Assembly: GCA_003023195.1 (NCBI GenBank)
Contig: PXRX01000004.1
Coordinates: 1-64,000 of the forward strand
Length of the DNA stretch: 64,000 bases
Direction of reading: 5' to 3'
Origin: Halobacteriales archaeon QS_8_69_26
Lineage (GTDB): Archaea; Halobacteriota; Halobacteria; Halobacteriales; SW-7-71-33
A program made the position numbers and the translations under genes. A model generated the notes under the pieces. It worked only from the letters and a program-made list of their open reading frames with translations, was not told where the DNA came from and made no database searches. Of the stretch, positions 17,126 through 26,313 are shown in pieces. The first letter of the stretch is position 1; every line of letters begins with the position of its first letter.

Positions 17126-17542
17126 ATGAGCGAAGTCACGACCCGGCAGGAGAGTAGCCAGCGCCGATCGGTACCGGTCCGGGGAGGCGTCGCGGTCGTT
17201 CTCTCCGTCCTCGTGAATGCAGTGCTCGTCCTCGTGGCCGACGCCCTCGCCGTGGCCCCGGGGTTCCGGGCCGTGAGCCTCCCGCCGGTCGTCTTCCTCT
17301 CGGCGGTCGGAGGGGCCGGGGCGGCCGCCGTCTACTGGGGACTCGGCCGGTACGTGGCGGACGGGGACCGGGTCTTCGTCCGCGTCGCCGGTGCGGTCCT
17401 GCTCGTCTCGTTCGTCCCGGACCTCGCGTTGCTCGCGGCCGACCCGGCGGCCACCGTCCCCGGCGTCGCCCTCCTCGTGGCGATGCACGTGGTCGTCGCC
17501 GCCGCGTCGGTCGGCGCGCTCGTCGACTGGGGGCGACAGTGA
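17126..17542 (+). CDS. DUF6069 family membrane protein
   Basis: A 138-residue protein with four predicted membrane helices (about residues 20-42, 52-72, 86-106 and 112-134). This layout and length match the DUF6069 family, of unknown function. The ATG at 17126 was chosen because it lies 26 bases after the TATA-overlapping operator; an earlier ATG at 17099 lies within that promoter. Its TGA overlaps the GTG start of the following NAD(P)-binding gene. Confidence 0.78.
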   Translation: MSEVTTRQESSQRRSVPVRGGVAVVLSVLVNAVLVLVADALAVAPGFRAVSLPPVVFLSAVGGAGAAAVYWGLGRYVADGDRVFVRVAGAVLLVSFVPDLALLAADPAATVPGVALLVAMHVVVAAASVGALVDWGRQ

Positions 17543-18417
17543 TCCGGACGGTCCTCGTGACCGGGGCGACCGGGACGGTCGGCCGCCACGCCGTCGACTC
17601 GCTCGTCGACCGGGACGCGCATATCCGGGTCGGTGTCCGCGACCCCGGGTCGGCGACCGACCGGTTCCCCGAGTGCGTCGAGGTCGTGGCGTTCGACTTC
17701 GAGAAGCCCGAGACGTGGGGGGAGACCCTTTCCGGCGTCGACGGCCTCTTTCTCGTCCGGCCGCCCACGGTCGACGCCGGGACGGTGGCGGCGTTCGCCG
17801 AGGCAGCGGACCGCGTCGGCGTCGGCCGCGTCGCCTACCTCTCGACGCTCGGGGCCGAGAAGAACCCCCTCGTTCCGCACCACCGTATCGAGAAGCGGGT
17901 CGTGGCGACCGGCGCCAGCCACACGCTGCTCCGGGCGTCGTTCTTCATGCAGAACCTGCTGGAGGTCCACCGGGCCGACCTCGTCGACAACGGCGAGGTC
18001 TTCGTCCCCGCCGGCGACGGGGAGACGAGTTTCGTCGACGCGCGCGACCTCGGCGAGATCGTGGCCGTCGTCCTGACCGAACGCGGGCACGGGAACCGGG
18101 CCTACGACCTCACCGGCCCCGAGGCGCTGGACTACCACGAGGTGGCCGCCGTCTTCAGCGACGTTCTCGACCGCCGGATCACGTACCCGCGACCCTCCCC
18201 GCTGTCGTTCGCCGCTCGCACGTACCGGCGCGGGGCGCCGCCGGGGTTCGTCCTCCTCATGTGCGGCATCTACACGACGGTCCGTCTCGGGCTGGCCGGT
18301 CGGGTCACCGGGGACTGTCGGCGGATCCTCGGGCGACCGCCGCGGGACCTGCGGGCGTTCGTCGAGGACTACGCCGACGAGTTCCGGGCCGACGCGGAGA
18401 CCGTTCACCTCGGGTGA
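17539..18417 (+). CDS. NmrA-like NAD(P)-binding protein
   Basis: A 292-residue Rossmann-fold protein with the loop GATGTVG at residues 8-14, then GVRDPGS, VAYLSTLGAE, and LLRASFFMQNLL. This matches the NmrA/QOR2-type branch of atypical short-chain reductases, which bind NADP(H) and often act as redox sensors or quinone reductases. Translation starts at a GTG overlapping the upstream stop, so it is coupled to the DUF6069 gene and controlled from operator copy 3. Confidence 0.83.
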   Translation: MIRTVLVTGATGTVGRHAVDSLVDRDAHIRVGVRDPGSATDRFPECVEVVAFDFEKPETWGETLSGVDGLFLVRPPTVDAGTVAAFAEAADRVGVGRVAYLSTLGAEKNPLVPHHRIEKRVVATGASHTLLRASFFMQNLLEVHRADLVDNGEVFVPAGDGETSFVDARDLGEIVAVVLTERGHGNRAYDLTGPEALDYHEVAAVFSDVLDRRITYPRPSPLSFAARTYRRGAPPGFVLLMCGIYTTVRLGLAGRVTGDCRRILGRPPRDLRAFVEDYADEFRADAETVHLG

Positions 18418-18448
18418 CCGCGGGGGAGCTACCGGTCGCCCCGCGGGG

Positions 18449-18529
18449 TCACTCCAGGTCGAAGCGGTCGAGGGTCATTACCTCCCGGAAGCCCTCGTCC
18501 CGCTTGAGGGCGACGTCCGTCGTCGGCAT
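18449..18529 (-). pseudogene. 26-codon remnant or tiny ORF
   Basis: An ATG at 18529 starts a 26-residue frame (MPTTDVALKRDEGFREVMTL then DRFDLE) ending in TGA. Its codon use looks genuine and it reads like the last residues of a larger enzyme. No upstream part is present, because the next gene's promoter follows immediately. It may be the end of a deleted gene. Confidence 0.25.
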
Positions 18530-18545
18530 CAGATGGCAACGACAA

Positions 18546-19565
18546 ATGATTTATCTGAACCGCAGAGAGTTCGGGATGGCCGTCGTGGGGATCGGTAGTC
18601 TCCTCGCGGGGTGCGTTGCGGGTGGCTCCGGATCCGACCGAACCGACGACAGGGACGGCGACCGCGACGGTCCTCGTTCCTCGGAGACCACCGGGGTGGA
18701 CACGCTGACCCAGGATCCGGCGGTGGCCAAACTCGAAATGAGCCCCGCGACCGACCTCGAAGTGGAGGAACGGGTCACCTATCCCGTGGAACGAAGTGGA
18801 CGCGAGTTCCCCACCTCGGTCATCGAGGACGGTCCGGTGACCGTCGAGACCGTCCCCGACAAGCCGTTTCCGCCGGACTGGCCGTTCGTCCTCGACGGGG
18901 CCGTCTACAAATTGGCCGCCGAGGTGACGGAGACCGTCCCCGCGACGGAGTTCCGGTTCACGTTCGGGGAGGAGGTCAACGAGGACACCGACGCCGAGTC
19001 CATCGAGTACGACGCCCTGCCGGGGGTGGACAGGTCCGTGCTGCGGCGGATCGGGTTCGAGGAGGGACCGCCCGCCCCCGGCGGCGTGTCGACCCTGTGG
19101 CGGGAGGGGGAGATAGCGGACTCGGTCCTGGTCCCGGAACCGGAGTACCCGGTCATCGTCTACGACGACGGCACGCGGGTGCGGATCCTAGTCGATAGGG
19201 GCAACGAGGTCGACCTGAAGACCTACGTCTACAGGGCCGTCCAGGTCCACGAGTCCGCGGTGGCCTACGGCCGCGAGTTCCGGCGGGACCACGAGGTCGA
19301 ACTCGGTGACCTCCCCGGAGAGGAGGCGGCCATCGACTCGGAGGACGGCTACCGGGTCGAGGACGGCGATCCACCGGCGGCCTTCGAGACCCTCGCCGAC
19401 AGGGTCCCGCCGGAGCGGAAGGTCTCCCGGGTGTACTCCGACCTCGACTGGCGGACGTCGTTCACGTCGGGATTGTACCTCGTCGACTACGAGGACGAGG
19501 TGTACTGGACGAGTATTCGCATCGACGCCGAAGACAGGTCCCCGCCTGACGACGGCTCCGAGTAG
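18546..19565 (+). CDS. Tat-exported lipoprotein, unknown function
   Basis: A 339-residue protein. The N-terminus has a twin-arginine motif (NRREFG), a hydrophobic core and a lipobox LLAGC ending at about residue 22, so it is a Tat-dependent lipoprotein on the outer face of the membrane, as is usual in haloarchaea. An Asp/Ser-rich linker follows (residues 25-50). The remaining ~280 residues are soluble and very acidic and match no family I recognise. The TATA-like TTTATC is unusually close, inside the start region, so the promoter is uncertain. Confidence 0.75.
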   Translation: MIYLNRREFGMAVVGIGSLLAGCVAGGSGSDRTDDRDGDRDGPRSSETTGVDTLTQDPAVAKLEMSPATDLEVEERVTYPVERSGREFPTSVIEDGPVTVETVPDKPFPPDWPFVLDGAVYKLAAEVTETVPATEFRFTFGEEVNEDTDAESIEYDALPGVDRSVLRRIGFEEGPPAPGGVSTLWREGEIADSVLVPEPEYPVIVYDDGTRVRILVDRGNEVDLKTYVYRAVQVHESAVAYGREFRRDHEVELGDLPGEEAAIDSEDGYRVEDGDPPAAFETLADRVPPERKVSRVYSDLDWRTSFTSGLYLVDYEDEVYWTSIRIDAEDRSPPDDGSE

Positions 19566-19631
19566 TCGCGGCCCGTGACGGCCCCGGGTAGATCCCGGTG
19601 GGTGCCGTCGGCCCCCAAGACGGGGTCGGGA

Positions 19632-20060
19632 TCACTCCTCCTCGGCGAGTTTCCGGACCGTCAGCACGGGCATCGGCGCGGTCCGGACGACCTCCTCGGC
19701 GACGCTCCCGAGGACGATCCGGCCCTCGCCGTGGCGGCCGCGGGTCCCGGTGGCGACGACGTCGGCGTCCACCTCGCGGGCGTAGTCGACGATCTCCTCG
19801 GCGGGACGGCCCTCGCGGATCTCGGTCGTCACCCCGTCGGCCCGGTCCTCCACGTCGGCCAGGGCCGCCCGGCCCCGGTCCTCGACGGCGGCCCGCAGGT
19901 CGGGCCGGAGGTCTCGCGGGGCGTCGGCGAAGACGCGGGTGTCGACCACGTACAGGGCGTGGCAGTCGGCCTCGAACCGCCCGGCGAAGTCCGTCGCGAC
20001 CGTCACCGCTCGCTCGACGCTCTCGGACCCGTCGGTCGCCACGACGACGGTGTCGTACAT
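19632..20060 (-). CDS. Universal stress protein UspA family
   Basis: A 142-residue single Usp domain. The fold begins with VVVATDGS (residues 5-12). The ATP-binding signature G-x2-G-x9-G-S is complete near residues 106-120 (GTRG then GSVAEEVV). The C-terminal strand is MPVLTVR. Such proteins bind ATP and are induced by stress. It is a single gene with its own promoter, convergent with the lipoprotein gene on its left. Confidence 0.92.
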   Translation of the reverse strand: MYDTVVVATDGSESVERAVTVATDFAGRFEADCHALYVVDTRVFADAPRDLRPDLRAAVEDRGRAALADVEDRADGVTTEIREGRPAEEIVDYAREVDADVVATGTRGRHGEGRIVLGSVAEEVVRTAPMPVLTVRKLAEEE

Positions 20061-20172
20061 TGCCCGCGGCTACGGCGGTGCGGGGCGTAAGCGCGTCGAT
20101 CATTACCCGACGTGCCCGGTCCAAGCATCCGGTCCGGATTTGTCCCTCGGATCCCGTCCCGAGTTACGCCCG

Positions 20173-20847
20173 TTACGGTCGGTTTACGTCGATCGAGACC
20201 GACCCGTCGTCCTCTGCCGTGAGCGTGTATCTGAGGGTGAACTTCGGACCCTCCCTATTGACGACCCCGGTCTCCGTGGTCTCGGTGAACTGCAAGGTCT
20301 TTTCGGTGGTGTACTCCCCGTCGGGGAAACACGTCGTCGAGTCGATCAGATGGTACACCTCGTGGCGGATCGCGTATCGCTCGTCAGGGCCCAGTTCCCG
20401 GGGAATTGGGGAGGGACGGATCCGGATCGCCTCGCTGGCCGCTTCTTCGGGTGAGGCGGCGTCGAGACGCCAACAGCCGTCGATCGGGGCGTCCGGTATC
20501 ACCTCACTCGTGACCTCCTCGGGGACAAAGACCAAGTCTACTGCCGATCCCTCCATCGGTGGAATGTGATACAGCATTTCGTCCGACCCGTCTGGGACGA
20601 GGATCACGCTCTCGTCGTGGTCGTTAGTGACTCCGAGTTCGACTGTTGTAGGGTGGCTGTCCGTTGATTGCTGAACGACCGAGGCGTCCAACGTGATGTT
20701 CGAACTTCGCCACTCCGGTTCCTTTTTGTCCGTCGATCGGGTCGTTGAGTCCGGGGTCGATCCGGGCGTTCTTGAAGAACAGCCCGCTAGTAACGCGATC
20801 AGGAGCACGCTACCGTTGATGAATCGTCTGCGAGTTAGCAGAGCCAT
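20173..20847 (-). CDS. Tat lipoprotein, unknown function
   Basis: A 224-residue protein with an RRRF twin-arginine motif and a lipobox LLAGC at about residues 18-22, then a Ser/Thr-rich linker. The rest is beta-rich ([18 protein letters not shown]) and resembles an extracellular beta-sandwich without a family match. Its base composition is noticeably more AT-rich than its neighbours, and it is flanked by AT-rich promoter DNA (ATATATG about 27 bases before the ATG) and unusual hairpins at 20894-20935. This suggests horizontal acquisition. Confidence 0.72.
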   Translation of the reverse strand: MALLTRRRFINGSVLLIALLAGCSSRTPGSTPDSTTRSTDKKEPEWRSSNITLDASVVQQSTDSHPTTVELGVTNDHDESVILVPDGSDEMLYHIPPMEGSAVDLVFVPEEVTSEVIPDAPIDGCWRLDAASPEEAASEAIRIRPSPIPRELGPDERYAIRHEVYHLIDSTTCFPDGEYTTEKTLQFTETTETGVVNREGPKFTLRYTLTAEDDGSVSIDVNRP

Positions 20848-20893
20848 ATTGACAATTTTTAACGGCTCATATATGCTTTCTGCTCCCTACGAT

Positions 20894-20935
20894 GTGTCTA
20901 TTGCCCAAGACACCATGGCTGGATACTGTCCAGCC
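20894..20935. repeat. Two adjacent small hairpins
   Basis: GTGTCT (20894-20899) pairs with AGACAC (20908-20913). GGCTGGA (20917-20923) pairs with TCCAGCC (20929-20935) around TACTG. Both lie between the AT-rich lipoprotein gene and the JAMM protease gene. They look like the trace of an insertion element end, but no repeat partner is visible. Confidence 0.4.
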
Positions 20936-20999
20936 CTCGTGCCCATATGTCGCCCGCGCATTCGGAACGTTTACCGCCGGGAAGCACCCAGCCGGGTGT

Positions 21000-21497
21000 A
21001 TGGGCCTGCTGGGGTCGCTGTTTCGCCCGACCGAGGTGATCGGCATCGCCGCCGACACCCTGGAGTTCGTCCTCGAGGCCTCCGAGGACTCCCACCCCGA
21101 CGAGTACATGGGGATGTTGCGGGGAACCCGCGCCAGGGACCTGGGGATCGAGGAGAAGGGCCTGGTCGTGACCGACGTCCTGGTGATCCCGGGGACGAAG
21201 TCCAACCCGGTCAGCGCGACGGTCAAGACCAACATGATCCCCAACGACCGGAAGTCGGTGGGGTCGGTCCACTCCCACCCCAACGGCGTGCTTCGCCCGA
21301 GCGACGAGGACCTGGCGACGTTCGGCTCCGGCCAGGTCCACATCATCTCCGGCTACCCCTACGGCTGGCGGGACTGGAAGGCCTTCGACCGCGACGGCCA
21401 GCCCCGAAAACTGGAGGTCATCGACGTGGAACTCCCCGACGCGGAGGACTTCTTCCACTTCACGCAGGCCGACCTCGACGACGAGATCGACAGATGA
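21000..21497 (+). CDS. JAMM/MPN+ metalloprotease (Mov34 family)
   Basis: A 165-residue JAB1/MPN domain. The zinc motif [14 protein letters not shown] (H-x-H-x7-S-x2-D) is complete near residues 93-106, and the upstream catalytic Glu is offered by DEYMGML (about residue 36). Archaeal members remove ubiquitin-like SAMP proteins from targets. The TGA overlaps the ATG of the next gene, so it is co-translated with the FAD synthase gene. The start at 21000 follows a TTTACC element by about 30 bases. Confidence 0.87.
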   Translation: MGLLGSLFRPTEVIGIAADTLEFVLEASEDSHPDEYMGMLRGTRARDLGIEEKGLVVTDVLVIPGTKSNPVSATVKTNMIPNDRKSVGSVHSHPNGVLRPSDEDLATFGSGQVHIISGYPYGWRDWKAFDRDGQPRKLEVIDVELPDAEDFFHFTQADLDDEIDR

Positions 21498-22048
21498 CCG
21501 AGAAGAAAGACGAGGGGACGGCGACGGCACCGGACGACAGTGACGACCTGGGGGACCACCCCGTCCCAGACGGCGGGGATCCGACTGCAGACCTCGACGG
21601 TCCCCCCACCGCCGACGCGCGGGTGGTGGTCGCCCAGGGGACCTTCGACGTCCTCCACCCCGGCCACCTCCACTACTTCCGGGAGGCCGCGGCGATGGGC
21701 GACTGGCTCGTGGTGATCATCGCCCGTCGCTCGAACGTCACCCACAAGGACCCGCCGGTGGTGCCGGACCGGCAGCGCCGGGAGATGGTCGCAGGGCTAG
21801 GGCCGGTCGACGAGGCGGTCCTCGGCCACCCCGAGGACATCTTCGTCCCGATCGAGCGGATCCGACCCGAAGTGATCGCCCTGGGCCACGACCAGCACCA
21901 CGACCCCGACGCCATCCGCGCGGAACTCGACCGCCGGGGGATAGACTGCGCCGTCGAACGCGCCTCGGCCCGCGAACCCCGCTTCGAGGGGGAACTCCTC
22001 TCGACCAACGACATCGTCGAGCGGATCCTGTCCGAACGCGGGGACTGA
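21494..22048 (+). CDS. ribL: FAD synthase, cytidylyltransferase family
   Basis: A 184-residue protein. The first ~42 residues are an acidic disordered tail. The nucleotidyltransferase core starts at [19 protein letters not shown] (H-x-G-H, about residues 46-64) and ends with [12 protein letters not shown]. This is the archaeal RibL type, which adenylates FMN to FAD using a glycerol-3-phosphate cytidylyltransferase fold. It overlaps the JAMM gene by four bases. Its last codons form the first unit of the downstream tandem repeat. Confidence 0.85.
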   Translation: MTEKKDEGTATAPDDSDDLGDHPVPDGGDPTADLDGPPTADARVVVAQGTFDVLHPGHLHYFREAAAMGDWLVVIIARRSNVTHKDPPVVPDRQRREMVAGLGPVDEAVLGHPEDIFVPIERIRPEVIALGHDQHHDPDAIRAELDRRGIDCAVERASAREPRFEGELLSTNDIVERILSERGD

Positions 22049-22125
22049 TCCGGGCCGGTGGGATCCTGTCCGAACGCGGGGACTGATCCGGGCCGGTGGG
22101 ATCCTGGCCGAGCAGGGGGCTGACT
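22023..22125. repeat. Tandem repeat, 38 bp unit, duplicating the ribL 3' end
   Basis: GGATCCTGTCCGAACGCGGG starts at 22023 inside ribL and again at 22061, and a diverged copy starts at 22099. The unit includes the last seven sense codons and the stop codon of ribL plus the following GATCCGGGCCGGTG. The gene end has therefore been copied downstream in tandem. Confidence 0.9.
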
Positions 22126-22198
22126 CCCGCCGTCGACCGGTCCCTTGCCGGATCCCCGGGGATCGAACCTATTACGCAGGCCGTCCATCCCACGATCC

Positions 22199-22627
22199 AT
22201 GACCGTCGACGGGCCCGAGGACGTGTCGCCGGACGAACTCCTCGAACGCCACGAGCGCGAACTGTCGGAGTGGCTGGCGGCCCTGCGCGAGCGACGGGAC
22301 CGGCTGGCGGAACTCGACGAGGAGTTCGCGGCGGTGGACCGCGAGGACCTGCCCGCGGACCTGGCGGAGTCGCTGTCGGAACTGCTCGCGAGTCTCCAGC
22401 GCGACCTCGACGCCCAGGTCGCAGACCTGGAGGGTGACGTGGAGGCGATCCGGGACCTCCGGGCGACCCTCGACGGGGTTTCGGGCGAGGCCGTGACCGC
22501 GGAACTTCACGGCTACGTCGCGACGATGGACGGGGTCTTCGAGGACAAGCGCGCGACCGTCGAACGACTCGTGACGACGACCGACAGGCTCATCGACCGA
22601 TACGAGCGGGTGATCGCGGGGCGGTGA
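22199..22627 (+). CDS. Coiled-coil protein, unknown function
   Basis: A 142-residue, nearly all-helical acidic protein with heptad-like Leu/Ala spacing (LLERHERELSEWLAALRERR and on) and no membrane segment. No family could be recognised. The ATG at 22199 lies just after a TATTACG element about 25 bases upstream, consistent with leaderless expression. It is convergent with the DUF3892 gene. Confidence 0.7.
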   Translation: MTVDGPEDVSPDELLERHERELSEWLAALRERRDRLAELDEEFAAVDREDLPADLAESLSELLASLQRDLDAQVADLEGDVEAIRDLRATLDGVSGEAVTAELHGYVATMDGVFEDKRATVERLVTTTDRLIDRYERVIAGR

Positions 22628-22646
22628 GTGCGGTGGCGGTCCTCGC

Positions 22647-22988
22647 CTACTCCTCGTCGTCCTCGTCGTCGAAGTCCCTGGGGTACTCCTCGATGTCGCC
22701 GAGGTTGTCCTGCCGGACGGGGTTCCCGTCGCTGCGGACGTACTTGTGCTCGGATATCTCCATGACCTCGATCATCCCTCCCCACCGGAGGTTCCCCTCG
22801 CCGTCCCGTGGAGCGGTGTAGTGCTCGTCCTCGCTCTCGACGGCCTCGATGAGTTCGTCGCGGTCTATCTCCTCGGGCTCTCGCACCTCCCCCTCCTCGG
22901 GGTCGTACTCCCACCGCTTGACCTTCTGGAGGTAGGCGTGGTCCTCGTCGTACCCCGCCTTCGTGATCACGTAGTCCGGTCTGGGCAT
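22647..22988 (-). CDS. DUF3892 family protein
   Basis: A 113-residue, highly acidic protein. It begins YVITKAGYD, and has the family features DELIEAVESEDEHYTA and KYVRSDGNPVRQDNL, which match DUF3892 (unknown function). The C-terminus is an Asp/Glu tail. A clear TATTTTTA box lies 25 bases upstream of the ATG at 22988, so this start is preferred over a GTG five codons earlier. Confidence 0.75.
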   Translation of the reverse strand: MPRPDYVITKAGYDEDHAYLQKVKRWEYDPEEGEVREPEEIDRDELIEAVESEDEHYTAPRDGEGNLRWGGMIEVMEISEHKYVRSDGNPVRQDNLGDIEEYPRDFDDEDDEE

Positions 22989-23196
22989 ATTCGATACCTT
23001 CACCCCATCGTAAAAATACCTTTAGAATGTCGTCGGCGGTCCCTGGCGGGGGTCCGGATCGCCACCGGGCACGACCCCGGCGGGCCGTTCGTATCGCCGC
23101 TCCGTCCCCGGCGGGTCGTCGCTCCGGGACCACGGATCACCCTCTCCCTTACCGGCTGGCGAAGGGTGAAGTGTGTCCGTGCCAATCGGTACCAAA

Positions 23197-24939
23197 ATGC
23201 ACGGTCGAACGCTCTCGACCACCGAACGGATCGTCGCGATGGTCAGCCCCGACAGCGAGGGGGTCCGCGACGACCTCGCGGCGTGGGCGACGGAACGGGA
23301 CCTGTCGTTCGACTCGGTCCCGGTCGGCGCGGACGAGGACGGGATCCACGACCCGTCGGTGACGACGCTCGGTGTCGCCATCGGCGGCGACGGCACCTTC
23401 CTGGAGGGGGTCCGCGCGTTCGCGCCCCGTGGGACGCCGGTGCTGGGGATCAACACGGGGACGCTGGCCTTCCTGACCCGGGTCGGGCCCGACGACATGG
23501 GCGACGCCCTCACGGAGGTCCTCAGGGGCCGGGCGGCCGTCGCCCAGCGCCAGCAGTTCCGGGTCGACGCCCCCGGGGTCGACGGCGAGGTGGGCATCAA
23601 CGACGTCATCCTGGAGACGGTCCCCCCGGAGGACCCGACCGGGCGGAAGATAACCCGGATGCACGCCTACGTCGACGGGGAGTACGTGGGCCGGTACGAC
23701 GGGAGCGGGCTCATCGTCTCGACGCCGACGGGGTCGACCGGCATCTCGCTGTCCGCGGGCGGACCGATCCACTACCCCGAGGACGACTTCACGCTCCAGG
23801 TCGTCCCGCTGGCGACCCACCGGATGGGCGCCCGTCCGGTCGTCGTCGGCGCCGAGACGGACATCGCCGTGGTGCTGGACGGCGAGACGGACCTCCTCGT
23901 CGACGGCGGGCGCGTCCACCGGCGCCTGGAGGCCGGCGACGTGGTCCGGATCACCGGGGCCGACGAGTTCGCGGAACTGGTCCGGACCAGCTACGACGAC
24001 GAGTTCTTCGCCTCGATGGCCGAGAAACTCGGGTGGGGGATCCGGGAGGACCACGCCGACGTCGGCCCGGTCGACCGTGTCGCCGAGGAAGACCCGGACC
24101 CGGACTTCCTCGAACACGCCCGCCGGGTCGCCATCGAGGCCGCCGAGAGCGTCGGCGAACCCCTCCGGGACCTCCACGGCCGGGTCGAGGACGTCGAGTT
24201 CAAGTCCGACAAGTCGGACGTCATCACCGAGGCCGACTACCGGGCCGAGCGCATCATCACGACGGTCATAGAGAACGAGTTCCCGGACCACGACGTCCGC
24301 ACGGAGGAAGGGGTCAAGCGCGACCACGGCTCGGAGTACACCTGGCTGATCGACCCCCTCGACGGGAGCGGCAACTTCGCCCACGGCAACCCCAACTACT
24401 CGGTGTCCATCGCCCTCCTGGAGGGCGAGCGGCCGGTGATGGGCGTCGTCTACGCACCGGAACCACGGGAGATGTTCTCCGCCATCGAGGGTCGAGAGGC
24501 CTACGAGAGCGACACCCGCATCTCCACCACCGACCGCGAGAGCCTCGACGTGAGCATGCTGCTGTCGGGGTACGACCCGGACGGCTCCTTCCTGGTCCGG
24601 TTCTACCAGGCGACCCGCGGGGTGCGCCGCCTCGGGTCGGCCGCGCTCAACCTCTGTTACCTCGCGTCCGGGTCGGCCGACGCAGTCTGGGAGTACGACA
24701 CCTACCCCTGGGACGTCGCCGCCGGCCTCGTCATCGCCCGCACTGCGGGGGCACGGATCACCGACTCGCTGGGCGAACCCTACGAACTCCGCCTCGACAG
24801 GGACGACGAACGGACCGAACTCCTCGGGACGAACGGCCCCCTCCACGAGGCGGTGCTGACCCACCTCCGGTCGGCCGAACCCGAACTCGGCCTGGAGAAC
24901 CCGCCGGGGGAGGGCGACGGCGGCACGTCCGCCGAGTGA
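23197..24939 (+). CDS. NAD kinase fused to inositol-monophosphatase-like NADP phosphatase
   Basis: A 580-residue two-domain enzyme. Residues about 15-275 are an NAD kinase with GGDGTF (about 62-67), the NxxxLAFL region, and TPTGSTGISLSAGGP. Residues about 300-560 are an IMPase/FBPase-type phosphatase, with metal sites DPLDGSGNF and WDVAAG. The pairing balances NADP(H) synthesis and dephosphorylation. The M. jannaschii bifunctional enzyme MJ0917 carries the same two activities with the domains in the reverse order. A GTG at 23173 is an alternative start. An acidic tail follows the phosphatase. Confidence 0.88.
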   Translation: MHGRTLSTTERIVAMVSPDSEGVRDDLAAWATERDLSFDSVPVGADEDGIHDPSVTTLGVAIGGDGTFLEGVRAFAPRGTPVLGINTGTLAFLTRVGPDDMGDALTEVLRGRAAVAQRQQFRVDAPGVDGEVGINDVILETVPPEDPTGRKITRMHAYVDGEYVGRYDGSGLIVSTPTGSTGISLSAGGPIHYPEDDFTLQVVPLATHRMGARPVVVGAETDIAVVLDGETDLLVDGGRVHRRLEAGDVVRITGADEFAELVRTSYDDEFFASMAEKLGWGIREDHADVGPVDRVAEEDPDPDFLEHARRVAIEAAESVGEPLRDLHGRVEDVEFKSDKSDVITEADYRAERIITTVIENEFPDHDVRTEEGVKRDHGSEYTWLIDPLDGSGNFAHGNPNYSVSIALLEGERPVMGVVYAPEPREMFSAIEGREAYESDTRISTTDRESLDVSMLLSGYDPDGSFLVRFYQATRGVRRLGSAALNLCYLASGSADAVWEYDTYPWDVAAGLVIARTAGARITDSLGEPYELRLDRDDERTELLGTNGPLHEAVLTHLRSAEPELGLENPPGEGDGGTSAE

Positions 24940-25166
24940 GTCCGGCCGGGGAGTCCGATCGAGCGAACCCTTTTCGTTCGACGCACGGATCGAGCACGCA
25001 CTGGTAATTTCACTTTCGTCACACTTAGCTCCGTACTGGTCACGGGAGATCGCCCGATGGAAGTCGGAATCCTCCTGGCGAGGACGAGGGGTGCACACGA
25101 GGGACGGCGGGGAGCGATCGGGGCGGACTCGCTCCTTGCGGAGACAGGGAGCCGAACCGGGGGCCC

Positions 25167-26312
25167 CTAGAGGAACCCCTCGTCGGCCAGGCGCTCGACG
25201 GCCTCGCGGATCCGGTCCTCGGAGTTGGCGTAGGAGAGGCGGGCGTAGCCGGGGGAGCCGAAGGCCCGGCCCGGGACCGCCGCGACGTGGGCATCCTCGA
25301 TGGCGTCCATGCACCACGACTCGTCGTCCTCGTCGACGGGCAGGAACAGGTAGAAGGCCCCGTCCGGAGTGGGCACGTCGACGCCCTCGTCGGCCAGCAG
25401 GTCGACCAGCAGGTCCCGGCGGGACTCGAAGGCGTCGACCATCTCCTCGACGGCGTCGTCCGCGGCCTCCAGGGCCGCGACGCCGGCGTGCTGGACGAAG
25501 TTGGCCGCGCAGGTCGTCGAGTGTGACTGGACCTTGGTGGCCTGGCTCACGACCTCCTCCGGGCCGGCCAGGTAGCCGAGGCGCCAGCCGGTCATGGAGT
25601 AGGCCTTCGAGAAGCCGTCGACGGTGACCGTCCGGTCGGTCATCCCGTCGAGCGACCCGAGGCTCAGGGGCTCTTCGCCGTAGGTGATCGACCCGTATAT
25701 CTCGTCGCTGATCACGTCGAAGTCGTGTTCGACCGCCAGGTCCCGCACCCCGGCCAGGGCGTGGTCCGAGTAGACGGCGCCCGTGGGGTTGCTCGGGGAG
25801 TTGACGACGAGTAGCTGGGTGCGGTCGGAGACGACGGCCTCCAGGTCGTGCAGTGCCGGCCGCAACCGGAAGTCGTGTCGCGCGGTGTCGACGCGGACGA
25901 TGGAGCCGCCCGCGAGCTTCACCATCGCCTCGTAGGAGACCCACGCCGGGTCCAGCAGGACGACCTCGTCGCCCTCGTCGATCAGCGCCTGGATCGCCTC
26001 GTATAGCGCCATCTTCGCGCCGGGGGTGACGAGTATCTCCTCGGCCCCGTGCTCGACGTTCCGGCGTGCCAGGTCGTCGGAGATGGCCTCCCGGAGCGCA
26101 CGGATCCCCTGGCTCGGTGCGTAGCCGGTGTGGCCGGCGTCCAGCGCGGCCTTGCCGGCCTCGACGACCGGGGCCGGCGTCGGGAAGTCGGGTTCGCCGA
26201 CGCTCAGGTCGACCACGTCGGCACCCTCGGCCTCCAGCGCCGCCGCCTTGTTCGAGACTGCGAGCGTCGCGCTCGGTTCCACCCGCTCGACGCGCTGTGC
26301 GAACTCCCGCAT
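25167..26312 (-). CDS. Class I/II PLP-dependent aminotransferase
   Basis: A 381-residue fold-type I aminotransferase, probably of the aspartate or aromatic amino-acid group. Visible are the N-terminal VGEPDFPTP, the cofactor-stacking NSPSNPTG, the PLP Asp and Tyr in DEIYGSI, and the PLP lysine in FSKAYSMTGWRLGY. The conserved Arg in YARLSYA binds the substrate carboxylate. It starts one base after the stop of the lumazine synthase gene and is probably in its operon. The substrate cannot be fixed without comparison. Confidence 0.9.
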   Translation of the reverse strand: MREFAQRVERVEPSATLAVSNKAAALEAEGADVVDLSVGEPDFPTPAPVVEAGKAALDAGHTGYAPSQGIRALREAISDDLARRNVEHGAEEILVTPGAKMALYEAIQALIDEGDEVVLLDPAWVSYEAMVKLAGGSIVRVDTARHDFRLRPALHDLEAVVSDRTQLLVVNSPSNPTGAVYSDHALAGVRDLAVEHDFDVISDEIYGSITYGEEPLSLGSLDGMTDRTVTVDGFSKAYSMTGWRLGYLAGPEEVVSQATKVQSHSTTCAANFVQHAGVAALEAADDAVEEMVDAFESRRDLLVDLLADEGVDVPTPDGAFYLFLPVDEDDESWCMDAIEDAHVAAVPGRAFGSPGYARLSYANSEDRIREAVERLADEGFL

Positions 26313-26313
26313 C

